Assembly (NCBI GenBank): GCA_964625775.1
Contig: CAZVEH010000023.1
Span: 1-36,326, forward strand
Reading direction: 5' to 3'
Origin: GCA-2786165 sp964625775
GTDB taxonomy: Bacteria; Pseudomonadota; Gammaproteobacteria; Legionellales; Legionellaceae
Length of the DNA stretch: 36,326 nt
This document shows, one piece after another, positions 14,954 to 23,001 of this stretch. Every line of letters starts with the position of its first letter. Positions within the stretch are counted from its first letter, which is position 1. The notes under the pieces were generated by a model, which was not told the DNA's origin, searched no databases, and saw only the letters and a list, made by a program, of their open reading frames with translations. A program made the translations under genes and the position numbers.

Positions 14954-15875
14954 ATTTCATATGTTACGTCCCATGTGGTTGTGGGCCTTGGTACCGGTGA
15001 TCTTTGTTTTTTTGGGGGTGTGGCAGCAGCAAACTGCGACCAAAGTGTGGTCGAGAATTTGTGATTCACATTTGTTAGAACCTTTGCTGGTACATCGTGG
15101 GCGAGTGTCTCGTACCCTGGCCATGTCGCTGCTGATGCTGAGTATGCTGTGCATGATCATTGCTTTGGCAGGTCCCACTTGGTCCAAAATAGCCGTTCCT
15201 ATTTACCAACATTTGCAGCCACGTGTGGTGATATTAGATTTGTCTAAGAGCATGTTATCTAAAGATTTACCCCCTGATCGCCTTACTCGTGCAAAATTTA
15301 AAATCCATGATCTTTTGATGCAATCGAATGCAGGACAATTTGGATTGATGGTGTATTCTGATGAGCCTTTTGTGGTGTCTCCGCTCACAGACGACGCGCA
15401 AACTATCGATACCTTACTGTCATCATTAACACCAGATATTTTGCCTGTAGATGGCAATCGCTTAGATCGTGCTCTGGATGAAGTGGGTGCGCTGTTTGCT
15501 GAAGTGGGTGTGAGATTTGGAGATGTTTTGGTTCTAACGGCACAAATTCCTTCCTCTGCTGCTGTAGATGCGGCACAAAAACTGGGTGCTCAGGGCTATC
15601 ATGTGTCCGTTATGCCTTTGCTGCCTGATAAAACAGCCCTCGCACTGTTTTCTCCTTTGGCAAAAGCAGGTCTTGGACAGGTCGTGGGGTTTCAGGATAG
15701 TTCAGCGGACATCAAACATTGGTTGTCTTTGAGCCGTGATACGCAGCATTTCCAGATGAACCAACGCGATGACATTCCTTTGTGGCGAGACGAAGGCCGA
15801 TGGTTTTTGTTGCCTGGATTGCTGTTGTTATTGCCGTTATTTCGTCGTGGTTGGTTAGAGAGGATCAAGACGTGA
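14946..15875 (+). CDS. batB: BatB-like von Willebrand A-domain membrane protein
   Basis: A 309-residue paralogue of BatA with helices near 10-26 and 58-76 and a C-terminal helix (~286-300). The first adhesion-site motif is DLSKS (Asp98, Ser100, Ser102), but the third motif, LTDG in BatA, reads LTAQ, so metal binding is likely altered. This fits the idea of a BatA/BatB pair with one active and one degenerate site. Its stop overlaps the GTG start of batC by 3 bases (GTGA). Confidence 0.88.
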   Translation: MAEFHMLRPMWLWALVPVIFVFLGVWQQQTATKVWSRICDSHLLEPLLVHRGRVSRTLAMSLLMLSMLCMIIALAGPTWSKIAVPIYQHLQPRVVILDLSKSMLSKDLPPDRLTRAKFKIHDLLMQSNAGQFGLMVYSDEPFVVSPLTDDAQTIDTLLSSLTPDILPVDGNRLDRALDEVGALFAEVGVRFGDVLVLTAQIPSSAAVDAAQKLGAQGYHVSVMPLLPDKTALALFSPLAKAGLGQVVGFQDSSADIKHWLSLSRDTQHFQMNQRDDIPLWRDEGRWFLLPGLLLLLPLFRRGWLERIKT

Positions 15876-16636
15876 ATGTCATACGAGTCATCAGCCTGAT
15901 CCTGGGTTTGTGTGTGATGCCGACCGCAAATGCGTTGTCATGGAGCGACCTTTGGACAACGCGCGATCAAAGAGCCAAACGTTTGATGGATGAGGGCCAC
16001 TATGCCAAGGCTGCTCAGACCTTCCAACGTGCGGATTGGAGAGCGGTGGCGGCGTATCGAGCGGGTGATTATCAGCAGGCTGCACAGTACGATGGCGCTT
16101 TGCACACGGCGGATGGATTATACAACGCCGGCAATGCACTGGCGAAACAAGGAAAACTCCCTGAAGCCATTGCGGCGTATGACAAAGCGTTGGCCCAAGA
16201 TCCGCGGCATCAAGATGCCTTATTCAACCGTAAGTTGGTCCAAGCTCTGTTGGATAAGCAACCCCAAAAATCACCACCCGAACAACAGAAAGATAAGCCT
16301 CAATCAGATTCATCTTCCACTCAAAAACAATCCCCATCCCAAGACAAGAATGATGCACCCATGCCACCCAAATCATCCCAAGACAAGGAGCCCGCTGCTT
16401 CCAAATCGCCACAAGACAAATCACCTCCCCAAAAGCAGCCAGACGCACAGCCTGCTAAGTCGCCTCCAACCGCCCCAAAAAAAGCGCAGCAAGAGGATAA
16501 AACCAGTCCAGAAAAACGCGAACAACAACATGCGAATGAACAGTGGCTGCGATTGATTCCGGATGATCCAGGCGGCCTACTTCGTGAGAAATTTCTTCGC
16601 GATCATTTGAAACGCCACGGAGAAGACGCGCTATGA
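15872..16636 (+). CDS. batC: BatC-like TPR protein
   Basis: A 254-residue exported protein. A signal peptide (VNVIRVISLILGLCV...ANA-LS) precedes tetratricopeptide helices (~28-125, including GLYNAGNALAKQGKLPEAIAAYDKALAQDP). Residues ~130-220 are a low-complexity Lys/Pro/Gln/Ser tract with repeated SQDK/PQDK units, and a short conserved tail (QWLRLIPDDPGGLLREKFLRDH) closes the protein, as in other BatC proteins. The GTG at 15872 is chosen because it yields the signal peptide and overlaps the batB stop, with GAGAGGAT upstream; the frame is open from 15782. It overlaps batD by 4 bases. Confidence 0.85.
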   Translation: MNVIRVISLILGLCVMPTANALSWSDLWTTRDQRAKRLMDEGHYAKAAQTFQRADWRAVAAYRAGDYQQAAQYDGALHTADGLYNAGNALAKQGKLPEAIAAYDKALAQDPRHQDALFNRKLVQALLDKQPQKSPPEQQKDKPQSDSSSTQKQSPSQDKNDAPMPPKSSQDKEPAASKSPQDKSPPQKQPDAQPAKSPPTAPKKAQQEDKTSPEKREQQHANEQWLRLIPDDPGGLLREKFLRDHLKRHGEDAL

Positions 16637-18273
16637 AACGGATAGGGATGAGTCTGTGTGTGTGGTTGTTGTGCATCAATGTATTTGCTGCCGGCATGAG
16701 CGCTGATTTGGATTCTTTGAGCATTGACTTAGGTAAAACCGTTCGACTGACGCTTACCTATGATCCCAGAGAGGATCAAGGCGTACCGGATTTGAGTGAA
16801 TTGCGCGCTGACTTTACCATTCTAGCTACTGAGCAATCCATGTCTTATACGGTGATCAACGGCCGGGCGCGTTCAGTGGGGCAGTGGACTATTGTATTAG
16901 AACCCAAAAAAACTGGTATTTTGGTGATTCCCGCGCTTTCCATTGGTCGTTTATCGAGTGCACCTTTGCAACTGGGTGTGAATGCCCCGGTAACGACCTC
17001 CGCCTCTTCACCTGCGATAGATCCGGCGACCGAACAATTATCTAAGACGGATGGTCTTACCTTGACTGCGGAGATTGATACGGAGCATCCTTATCTGCAC
17101 CAAGAGATATTATACACCGTGCGTTTGTTGAACCGGCATCGTCTGATGGATGTACGCTATCATCCGCCACATGTCGAGGATGCGATTTTGTTTCCATTGG
17201 GGCAGGGTCGGCAATATCAAACCACCGTGTCTGGTGTGTCGTATCATGTGGACGAACAAAGGTACGCCATTTTTCCGCAAAAAAGCGGCGCGTTGACGAT
17301 CACCCCCCCAACACTGCAGGCTTTGCTGTTCGATACCTCACCTAATCCTGTTTCGTTGGAGGCCAAACCCATTGATGTTGATGTGCAACCTTTGCCCAAA
17401 AAAGCCTCCCTACAGACGTGGTTACCTTCAAAACTGGTACGCATACAAGAGTCGTATGATCACACGGCAACCACTTTATCGCAGGGCGCGACCGTGGTAA
17501 GGTCGATTCGTCTGCAAGCCCAAGGTTTGGTGGCCCAACTCCTACCCGAAATGACCTTTGAATCCAGTCCTGGGGTGAGTGTTTACCCGGAACAAGCAGA
17601 AAAAAGCAATGATGTGCGCCAAGGTGAGTTGTGGGGCAGCACGCAATTGAAAGTGACTTATGTATTTACCAAACCTGGCAACATCCCATTACCCGCTATC
17701 AAAGTTTCCTGGTTTAATGTGAAAACCAAACAGTTTGAAGTGGCAGAATTACCAGCAAAAACCTATGAGATTCATCCTAAAACATCCGCAACCCCCAAAC
17801 AGGCCCGCAACGATCTGTTGCCACCAAAACGCGGGGAGGTTGTCGCAAAAAAACGCCCTTGGCGGCCTAAGGCCAGTTGGATATGGGCAACCCTGCTGAT
17901 GGGCGTGATGCTCTTTGCCGGGGTAGGGCTTTATCGATGGCGAGCTCGTATCTCACAGCCCAGTGATGAGGTCCGTGATGCCTGTTTGTCTGATGATCCT
18001 GGGCGCGCTAAAGTGGCCCTTGAGCGTTGGGCCAAATCTCAATGGCCGGATAAAGACCTGGTACATCTGGCGGATATCGAGCGATATGTTGACGATCAGG
18101 CGTTTCGTGACCAACTAAAATTGCTCATTGCCACGTTATACCATGCGTCTGGCCCTGCTGCGTGGCGCGGAAAAGCCTTGTGGCAATGTGTGAAGGCTTT
18201 CAAACAACCAAAATCTAGGGGTAAAACAAAAGCGCCGCGTTTGCCTCCCCTGAATCCCTCGAGGAAACACTGA
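16633..18273 (+). CDS. batD: BatD-like oxygen-tolerance protein
   Basis: A 546-residue envelope protein: signal peptide (1-20), a long periplasmic region of beta-sandwich repeats (~25-390), one membrane helix (~416-437) and a cytoplasmic tail rich in Trp and Lys. The opening (DLDSLSIDLGKTVRLTLTYD) and the PQKSGALTITPPTL block are BatD traits. It should be the scaffold of the Bat complex in the periplasm. Its stop TGA overlaps the queC start by one base (TGATG). Confidence 0.88.
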   Translation: MKRIGMSLCVWLLCINVFAAGMSADLDSLSIDLGKTVRLTLTYDPREDQGVPDLSELRADFTILATEQSMSYTVINGRARSVGQWTIVLEPKKTGILVIPALSIGRLSSAPLQLGVNAPVTTSASSPAIDPATEQLSKTDGLTLTAEIDTEHPYLHQEILYTVRLLNRHRLMDVRYHPPHVEDAILFPLGQGRQYQTTVSGVSYHVDEQRYAIFPQKSGALTITPPTLQALLFDTSPNPVSLEAKPIDVDVQPLPKKASLQTWLPSKLVRIQESYDHTATTLSQGATVVRSIRLQAQGLVAQLLPEMTFESSPGVSVYPEQAEKSNDVRQGELWGSTQLKVTYVFTKPGNIPLPAIKVSWFNVKTKQFEVAELPAKTYEIHPKTSATPKQARNDLLPPKRGEVVAKKRPWRPKASWIWATLLMGVMLFAGVGLYRWRARISQPSDEVRDACLSDDPGRAKVALERWAKSQWPDKDLVHLADIERYVDDQAFRDQLKLLIATLYHASGPAAWRGKALWQCVKAFKQPKSRGKTKAPRLPPLNPSRKH

Positions 18274-18947
18274 TGATCAAAGCTGTGGTTTTATTGTCCG
18301 GTGGACTAGATTCAGCAACGTGTCTGGCTTGGGCGCATTCCCTGGGTTATGCCTGTTATGCCTTGAGCTTTGACTATGGCCAAAAACATTGCGCCGAATT
18401 GCGTGCGGCTGAGCGTTTGGCACAGCGCTATGCTGTGACTCATCGCATCATGGATGTCTCCGCAATTGGCCGTTTAGGAGGTTCTGCCCTGACGGATGCA
18501 GCACATACAGTGGTCGATCATGTGGATTCAACGGATGTTCCTTTGACCTATGTGCCAGCCCGTAACACGATTATGTTGTCCATGGCATTAGGGTGGGCCG
18601 AAGTTTTAGAGGCTGAGCGCATTATTTTGGGTGTGAGCGCGGTTGATTATTCTAATTATCCGGATTGCCGGCCTGAGTACATCGAAGCGTTCCAGCGGAT
18701 GGCCCTGCTGGCTACAAAACGGGGACTAGAAGGATACCCTTTGTTCATTGATGCCCCGTTGATTCATAAATCAAAGGCACAGACGATTCAATTAGGTTTG
18801 TCAGTTGGTTTGGATTATGCACAAACCATTTCATGCTATCGTGCCAATGAGGAAGGATTGGCTTGTGGCACGTGTTCCAGTTGTTATTTACGTAAAAAAG
18901 GGTTTCAAGAAGCAGGTGTGGTTGATCCCACACCCTATTTGGTCTAA
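18273..18947 (+). CDS. queC: 7-cyano-7-deazaguanine synthase QueC
   Basis: A 224-residue PP-loop ATPase that turns 7-carboxy-7-deazaguanine into preQ0 in queuosine synthesis. The PP-loop is SGGLDS (9-14), the zinc ligands are Cys188, Cys198, Cys201 and Cys204 (SCYRANEEGLACGTCSSC), and YVPARNTI and SAVDYSNYPDCRP are family blocks. No queD, queE or queF is in the window. Translation is coupled to batD, so a tRNA-modification gene shares the envelope stress operon. Confidence 0.97.
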   Translation: MIKAVVLLSGGLDSATCLAWAHSLGYACYALSFDYGQKHCAELRAAERLAQRYAVTHRIMDVSAIGRLGGSALTDAAHTVVDHVDSTDVPLTYVPARNTIMLSMALGWAEVLEAERIILGVSAVDYSNYPDCRPEYIEAFQRMALLATKRGLEGYPLFIDAPLIHKSKAQTIQLGLSVGLDYAQTISCYRANEEGLACGTCSSCYLRKKGFQEAGVVDPTPYLV

Positions 18948-19067
18948 TGTTAGGGTAACCATTCAAACTGCACTCAAATCTGACGTTTCTCCGAGCGTCA
19001 AAAATTGTGGTGAATAGTTACATATTAGGAAGATACGCTCATCTATCATTTGTATAAGGGACTGTTC

Positions 19068-19973
19068 ATGTTCAAGCAATGGATCCTGGTAATTGGTTTG
19101 ATCTCACCCTTATGGGGTTGTATGCATTTTCATCATGCTTCACCTCAAGATACCCCGAAGCAAGCTGATCTTTATAAATTGTCCGATTTTAATCGAGTGA
19201 TTGCCACTGGCAATATCAATTTGCGTTTACACACTGGCGCTAGGCGTCCGTGGATCCAATTGCATGGCGATCCCAGAGATACTGCGGCGGTGGCTTGGTC
19301 GGTCAAAGATCACATCATGCGTATTGATATTGGTAAAGGCTATCCCAAATACGGCCCGGTAGAAATCGAACTGGGATCACGTTACTTAGTGTCATTACAG
19401 TATCACGGCGCAGGACTGATTACCGGGAAGAGATTACAGTCAAGACAACTGGATCTATCGATTATGAATTCGAAACAAACTTTGCTAGAAGGCCAACTGA
19501 ACTTACGCCATTTGGTGTTGGGTGGGACGGGTTCTGTGCATTTGAAAGGTGGACACAGCCGTGCTGTGGATCTCGCCTTAAAAGACAAGGTCAGGGTGCA
19601 AATTGTGGGTGTGTCGAATGTGCATAAAATAGAGATGTCTGATCAAAGCTGGTTAAGTGTGTTTTGGCTGAAGTCTCAAGAAGTGCGGGTACGCTTAAAA
19701 GATCATGCTCATGCGCAGATAGCCGGCACCGCCCGGGTTGAGTTTATTGATCTGCAGGGGCACGCTCATTTTAACGGTCGTTATTTGCGAGCAACCGAGG
19801 CTTTTGTCAAAACCCATGATGCCTCAGAAGCAGACATAGCTGTGGTGAATAACCAACATACCCTAGCCTCTGATAGAAGCAATATTTATTTTTTTGCACT
19901 CCCGACCTATCAAACAGATTTTATGGCATTCAATGGTACCGTGTTGGATATGAAAGCTTGGGAGGCATTTTAA
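19068..19973 (+). CDS. GIN-domain (DUF2807) lipoprotein
   Basis: A 301-residue putative lipoprotein: short signal peptide with lipobox LWGC (Cys18), then a right-handed beta-helix-like domain (DUF2807, 'auto-transporter adhesin head GIN'), recognised from FNRVIATGNINLRLH and repeated turns with Gly, Asn and His. Function is unknown; similar proteins sit in the envelope. AAGGGA lies 6 bases before the ATG at 19068; the frame is open to 19050. It is monocistronic; copy 2 of the small mobile element begins 9 bases after its stop. Confidence 0.75.
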   Translation: MFKQWILVIGLISPLWGCMHFHHASPQDTPKQADLYKLSDFNRVIATGNINLRLHTGARRPWIQLHGDPRDTAAVAWSVKDHIMRIDIGKGYPKYGPVEIELGSRYLVSLQYHGAGLITGKRLQSRQLDLSIMNSKQTLLEGQLNLRHLVLGGTGSVHLKGGHSRAVDLALKDKVRVQIVGVSNVHKIEMSDQSWLSVFWLKSQEVRVRLKDHAHAQIAGTARVEFIDLQGHAHFNGRYLRATEAFVKTHDASEADIAVVNNQHTLASDRSNIYFFALPTYQTDFMAFNGTVLDMKAWEAF

Positions 19974-19982
19974 GGCGACATT

Positions 19983-20102
19983 GTCACTACGCACCTGTTC
20001 GCCCTGAGGCGTCTCAAAGGGTAATGCATTTGCACGCAAGCCTTCGAGACGGATGCCTCGCATCCTCCTCAGGCCGAACGGTTCTGGTGGGTGAGCAGTT
20101 AC
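19983..20102. mobile_element. IS66-type miniature element, copy 2
   Basis: The 120-bp unit starts GTCACTACGCACC and ends GGTGAGCAGTTAC. A perfect 8-base direct repeat GCGACATT flanks it (19975-19982 and 20103-20110). It is colinear with the copy at 12331-12466 but lacks a 14-base internal hairpin (AGCCGCTTTTGCGG) and differs at scattered sites; the left tip has an A-to-C change. No coding capacity. It lies between the GIN lipoprotein gene and the choloylglycine-hydrolase-family gene. Confidence 0.85.
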
Positions 20103-20146
20103 GCGACATTAACAGCAATTTTACCTACAATACCTAAGGAGTGATC

Positions 20147-21184
20147 ATGGATTATAGATTTCAGTATGGGATAGTGGCTGTATTGTGTGGGTTATTTGCA
20201 TATTCTGCGGGTGTGAATGCCTGTAGCCGCTTGACGTATACCGGATCGGATCAGCTGGTTGTTGCCGGTCGTAGCATGGACTGGGTAGAGGATTTACATA
20301 CGGATTTGTGGTTATTTCCGGCAGGTACGCAAAGATCGGGGGACACACAACCCAACAGCCTGGCCTGGACATCCAAATATGGAAGTATCATTGCCAGTGG
20401 CTATGATATCGGTACAACTGATGGTATCAACTCCGAAGGTCTGGTGGCCAATTTGTTATATCTATCGTCCACAGACTACGGCAAATCTCAGCCCAATCGT
20501 AAAAACCTCTCGGTTTTGAATTGGGCGCAATATGTCTTAGACAATTACGCAACGGTTGATGAGGCCGTGAAAGACTACGGTCAAGATAAATTTAATATGA
20601 TTGCACCTATGTTGCCGAATGGTGCATATCCATCGCTGCATCTGGCGATCATGGATCGCAGTGGGGATAATGCCATTTTTGAGTATATGGGTGGCAAACT
20701 TCAAGTACACCACAGCAAAGCCTATAACGTTATGACGAATGAACCCACTTATGACAAACAATTGGCTTTGAATGAGTATTGGCAAACCTTAGATGGCAAG
20801 TTTTTACCAGGGACTGGTGAGCCACAGGATAGATTTGTAAGAGCAAGTTATTATGTGAATCATGCAGCGCAAACAGCCGAGGTTCAAAAAGCAATCGCTA
20901 CTGTGTTCTCTATCATTCGCAATGTGTCGGTACCGATGCAAGAAGGGTTTTCAGACCGCCCCAACATCTCGGCCACATTATGGCGCAGTGTTGCTGATGC
21001 AAAAAACAATGTTTACTATTTTGAGAATACCAACCGTCCTAACGTGTTTTGGGTGGATTTGCATAAACTTGATTTGAACAAAGGCGCGTCTATTAAAAAA
21101 TTACCTTTGCAAAACGGTGAAGTGTATGCCGGAGAGGTGAGCGAACATTTTGTGGCGAGTGCGCCTTTTTATGAGAAAAAATGA
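20147..21184 (+). CDS. Secreted choloylglycine-hydrolase-family (linear amide C-N) hydrolase
   Basis: A 345-residue N-terminal-nucleophile hydrolase of the penicillin V acylase / bile salt hydrolase family. The signal peptide ends VNA, leaving Cys26 as the new N-terminus and nucleophile (CSRL). Other family residues are Arg42 and Asp45 (GRSMDW), Asn95 (DGINSEGL), Asn198 (MTNEPTYD) and an arginine in the RFVRASYY block (Arg232). Gram-negative members of this group act on acyl-homoserine lactones and penicillin V rather than bile salts, so quorum-signal or antibiotic cleavage is likelier than bile deconjugation. AAGGA lies 6 bases before ATG 20147. It has no operon partner. Confidence 0.9.
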   Translation: MDYRFQYGIVAVLCGLFAYSAGVNACSRLTYTGSDQLVVAGRSMDWVEDLHTDLWLFPAGTQRSGDTQPNSLAWTSKYGSIIASGYDIGTTDGINSEGLVANLLYLSSTDYGKSQPNRKNLSVLNWAQYVLDNYATVDEAVKDYGQDKFNMIAPMLPNGAYPSLHLAIMDRSGDNAIFEYMGGKLQVHHSKAYNVMTNEPTYDKQLALNEYWQTLDGKFLPGTGEPQDRFVRASYYVNHAAQTAEVQKAIATVFSIIRNVSVPMQEGFSDRPNISATLWRSVADAKNNVYYFENTNRPNVFWVDLHKLDLNKGASIKKLPLQNGEVYAGEVSEHFVASAPFYEKK

Positions 21185-21216
21185 GGCCTATGTGGACAAT
21201 GCTCTGAGAGAGTCTT

Positions 21217-21265
21217 GGGTTTTCTCGCATATCCAGCCCATTTTGGCGATGAGATGAGAAAACCC
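21217..21265. terminator. Inverted repeat after the acylase gene, possible terminator
   Basis: GGGTTTTCTC (21217-21226) and GAGAAAACCC (21256-21265) pair perfectly over 10 bases around a 29-base loop. There is no T-run on either strand, so a factor-independent terminator is uncertain. It lies between two converging transcription units. Confidence 0.35.
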
Positions 21266-21293
21266 GCGCTACTGAATGTATATTTATAAAAAA

Positions 21294-21662
21294 CTACCCG
21301 CCAGAACTTGCCAAGTAATGTAACGAAAAATGAGCGTCCAAATTATGGGTTCTTTTATTCAAGTGGGGCTTAATAGTAACTTCTATATCTTGATTAAGTG
21401 ATATTAAGAAAATCATCAGCTTATCAATTGAAAAACCAGATAGTATTCCTCGTAATAATCTTGAAACTTTTGGCTGATCAATACCTAGAATCCTTGCTGC
21501 TTCAGTTTGCGTGTAATTTTTTTCTTTTATTATATTGTTAATTACCAGCGCAAATTTGGCTTTTAGTAAATGTTCGTCAGGATTAGAGTATTCGAGGTCT
21601 TTGAACACATTGCCAGATGATTTTGTCATTTTTAAGACATCTAATTTATCATGCTTATCCAT
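21294..21662 (-). CDS. HigA-like XRE-family antitoxin
   Basis: A 122-residue helix-turn-helix protein (COG5606-like). The HTH is YTQTEAARILGIDQPKVSRLLRG (~50-72), following the HLLKAKFALVINNIIKE lead helix. It is the second gene of a HigBA-type pair, 3 bases after the toxin stop, and should neutralise the toxin and repress the operon by binding the palindrome at 22027-22056. The C-terminal ~25 residues are His/Asn-rich and extend past the usual domain. Confidence 0.87.
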   Translation of the reverse strand: MDKHDKLDVLKMTKSSGNVFKDLEYSNPDEHLLKAKFALVINNIIKEKNYTQTEAARILGIDQPKVSRLLRGILSGFSIDKLMIFLISLNQDIEVTIKPHLNKRTHNLDAHFSLHYLASSGG

Positions 21663-21665
21663 AAT

Positions 21666-22007
21666 TCACCTCTTTTTTAAATGAGACTTCAGTAATTTTA
21701 ATCTCGTTTCTATGATATTGAGTTCTGTCTTGGGGGTTTTTATACCGGATTTGGATTTTTTCTGGAAAGCATGGAGAACGTATAAACAATCATCTAAATT
21801 TACAATGTAAACCGCTCTATACGCATCTGTATTAAAATTGCTTACAATTTCATATATACCGGAGCCATATCCCCTAAAAAGTTTTGCTGATTGGTGGGTC
21901 TCTCCCATTTGAGCACAATGCAACGCATATCCCACTTCGTCTTGTACTTCCTCAGGAAATAATTTCAGATCATCTAATGTGCTTCCAAGCCAAATCAATT
22001 CTTTCAC
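21666..22007 (-). CDS. RelE/HigB-like toxin (COG4679 type)
   Basis: A 113-residue RelE-superfamily toxin. The order EVGYALHCAQMGETH, KLFRGYGSGIYEIV, YRAVYIVNLDDCLYVLHAFQKKSKSGIKTPKTEL matches the phage Gp49-like / HigB group, which cleaves mRNA on ribosomes. It appears complete, unlike the toxin at 3302-3529. The start is GTG with TGAG 6 bases upstream. It is the first gene of the pair, 20 bases from a perfect operator palindrome. Confidence 0.87.
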   Translation of the reverse strand: MKELIWLGSTLDDLKLFPEEVQDEVGYALHCAQMGETHQSAKLFRGYGSGIYEIVSNFNTDAYRAVYIVNLDDCLYVLHAFQKKSKSGIKTPKTELNIIETRLKLLKSHLKKR

Positions 22008-22026
22008 AAAAAACTCATTTTAATTG

Positions 22027-22057
22027 TGTTTTTATGCTAAATTTAGCATAAAAACAA
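22027..22057 (-). promoter_or_regulatory. Promoter with perfect 30-bp operator palindrome of the toxin-antitoxin pair
   Basis: Bases 22027-22056 form a perfect palindrome, TGTTTTTATGCTAAA joined to its exact reverse complement. Read on the minus strand, TTGTTT (22057-22052) and TAAAAA (22034-22029) stand 17 bases apart, so the promoter lies wholly within the palindrome. Bound antitoxin would block RNA polymerase directly. The toxin GTG lies 20 bases downstream. Confidence 0.75.
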
Positions 22058-22099
22058 GTATAGAACAAGTAACTATGCAATGATCCAAATAAGCATTGG

Positions 22100-22216
22100 A
22101 TGAAATTTATTGACAAAAAATACCTAACGGTCATTTTGGCCAATGGTCATCATGATAGCGTTTTACTCGAAGAAAAAACTGCTGCACACATTATACAGCT
22201 GATAGAGCACGGTTAA
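22100..22216 (+). CDS. Possible 38-residue small protein
   Basis: A short frame, ATG 22100 to TAA 22214-22216, starting MKFIDKKYLTVILANGHH and ending IIQLIEHG. It faces the toxin-antitoxin pair and overlaps the last 4 bases of the esterase gene on the other strand. No clear ribosome binding site is seen. It could be a real small protein, a remnant of a longer gene, or chance. Confidence 0.2.
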   Translation: MKFIDKKYLTVILANGHHDSVLLEEKTAAHIIQLIEHG

Positions 22217-23001
22217 TTGTTACGAGAAATCGCGTTGGTTAAGTACTCAATATCTCCATCTAACGGCAAAATATGCGCTGAATGCTGGAGCCAATGAAGG
22301 GTGATGTTGTCTTGATGGGCATATTGTTTGGCAATATAGGCCGAATCTACCACCTTGTCATGAGAGCCTAGGAAAATATCGGTAGGACAATTGGGCAAAC
22401 AATACGGAAATGTTTTGATGAGCGATAGAATTTCAATAATGGCATTAAGGGGCAGACGCCGATAAGACAACTCTTGATATCGATCTGTAAAAAAATCGCC
22501 GCCATAATTGGGGAACGTTACGCATCCAATCGCGCGTAATAATCGGGCTGATGTCAGAGCAAGATTCAATGAATAGAGTAATTTCAAAGCAGGCGCTAAG
22601 AGATACAGATGATGCAGTCGAAACATCTGGGATAATTCTAAAGCCAGTATCCCGCCCAGAGATAAACCCACCACAGTGACTTCTGAATACGTGTTGATTA
22701 ATTCAGTACACATCGTCCTTGCCGTATCGCGCCAATCTTGAACTTTGGCAGTTGCAAAGGATTGGATCGACTCAGAATGACCGGGCAAAATCGGGCAAAC
22801 TATGCGATCATACCCAGTCAGATTCGGTAACATGGCGCGGTATGCCGCAGGGGAAGAGGCAAATCCGTGCAACAATAACAGTGCACGGTCATGGTTTTGC
22901 GTGACGTAACGGTCTACGGGCAGAAGATAATGCGCGTCTTCCTGTAGCAAAGGTCGAACCAATTTGCTTTTATAAATAAAAGCAAAATCTTGTAACTCCA
23001 T
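22213..23001 (-). CDS. Alpha/beta hydrolase, carboxylesterase type
   Basis: A 262-residue cytoplasmic esterase-like protein similar to Est30-type carboxylesterases and monoacylglycerol lipases. The oxyanion loop is LLLLHGFASSP (41-51), the nucleophile is Ser114 in GLSLGG, the acid is Asp215 in GSHDKVVD and the base is His243 in SAHILPLD. The substrate is unknown. Its ATG shares a base with the stop of the GMP-reductase-like gene (TAATG), so the two are co-translated. Confidence 0.88.
   Translation of the reverse strand: MELQDFAFIYKSKLVRPLLQEDAHYLLPVDRYVTQNHDRALLLLHGFASSPAAYRAMLPNLTGYDRIVCPILPGHSESIQSFATAKVQDWRDTARTMCTELINTYSEVTVVGLSLGGILALELSQMFRLHHLYLLAPALKLLYSLNLALTSARLLRAIGCVTFPNYGGDFFTDRYQELSYRRLPLNAIIEILSLIKTFPYCLPNCPTDIFLGSHDKVVDSAYIAKQYAHQDNITLHWLQHSAHILPLDGDIEYLTNAISRNN

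Noticed and set aside
16320..16450. Repeated SQDK/PQDK codons as a possible tandem repeat or recombination tract
   Set aside because: The repeats are irregular at DNA level and lie in the low-complexity linker usual for BatC proteins.
18985..19010. TGACG...CGTCA hairpin after queC as a terminator
   Set aside because: The stem is only five bases, the A-run lies on the wrong strand for the upstream gene, and no T-run follows.
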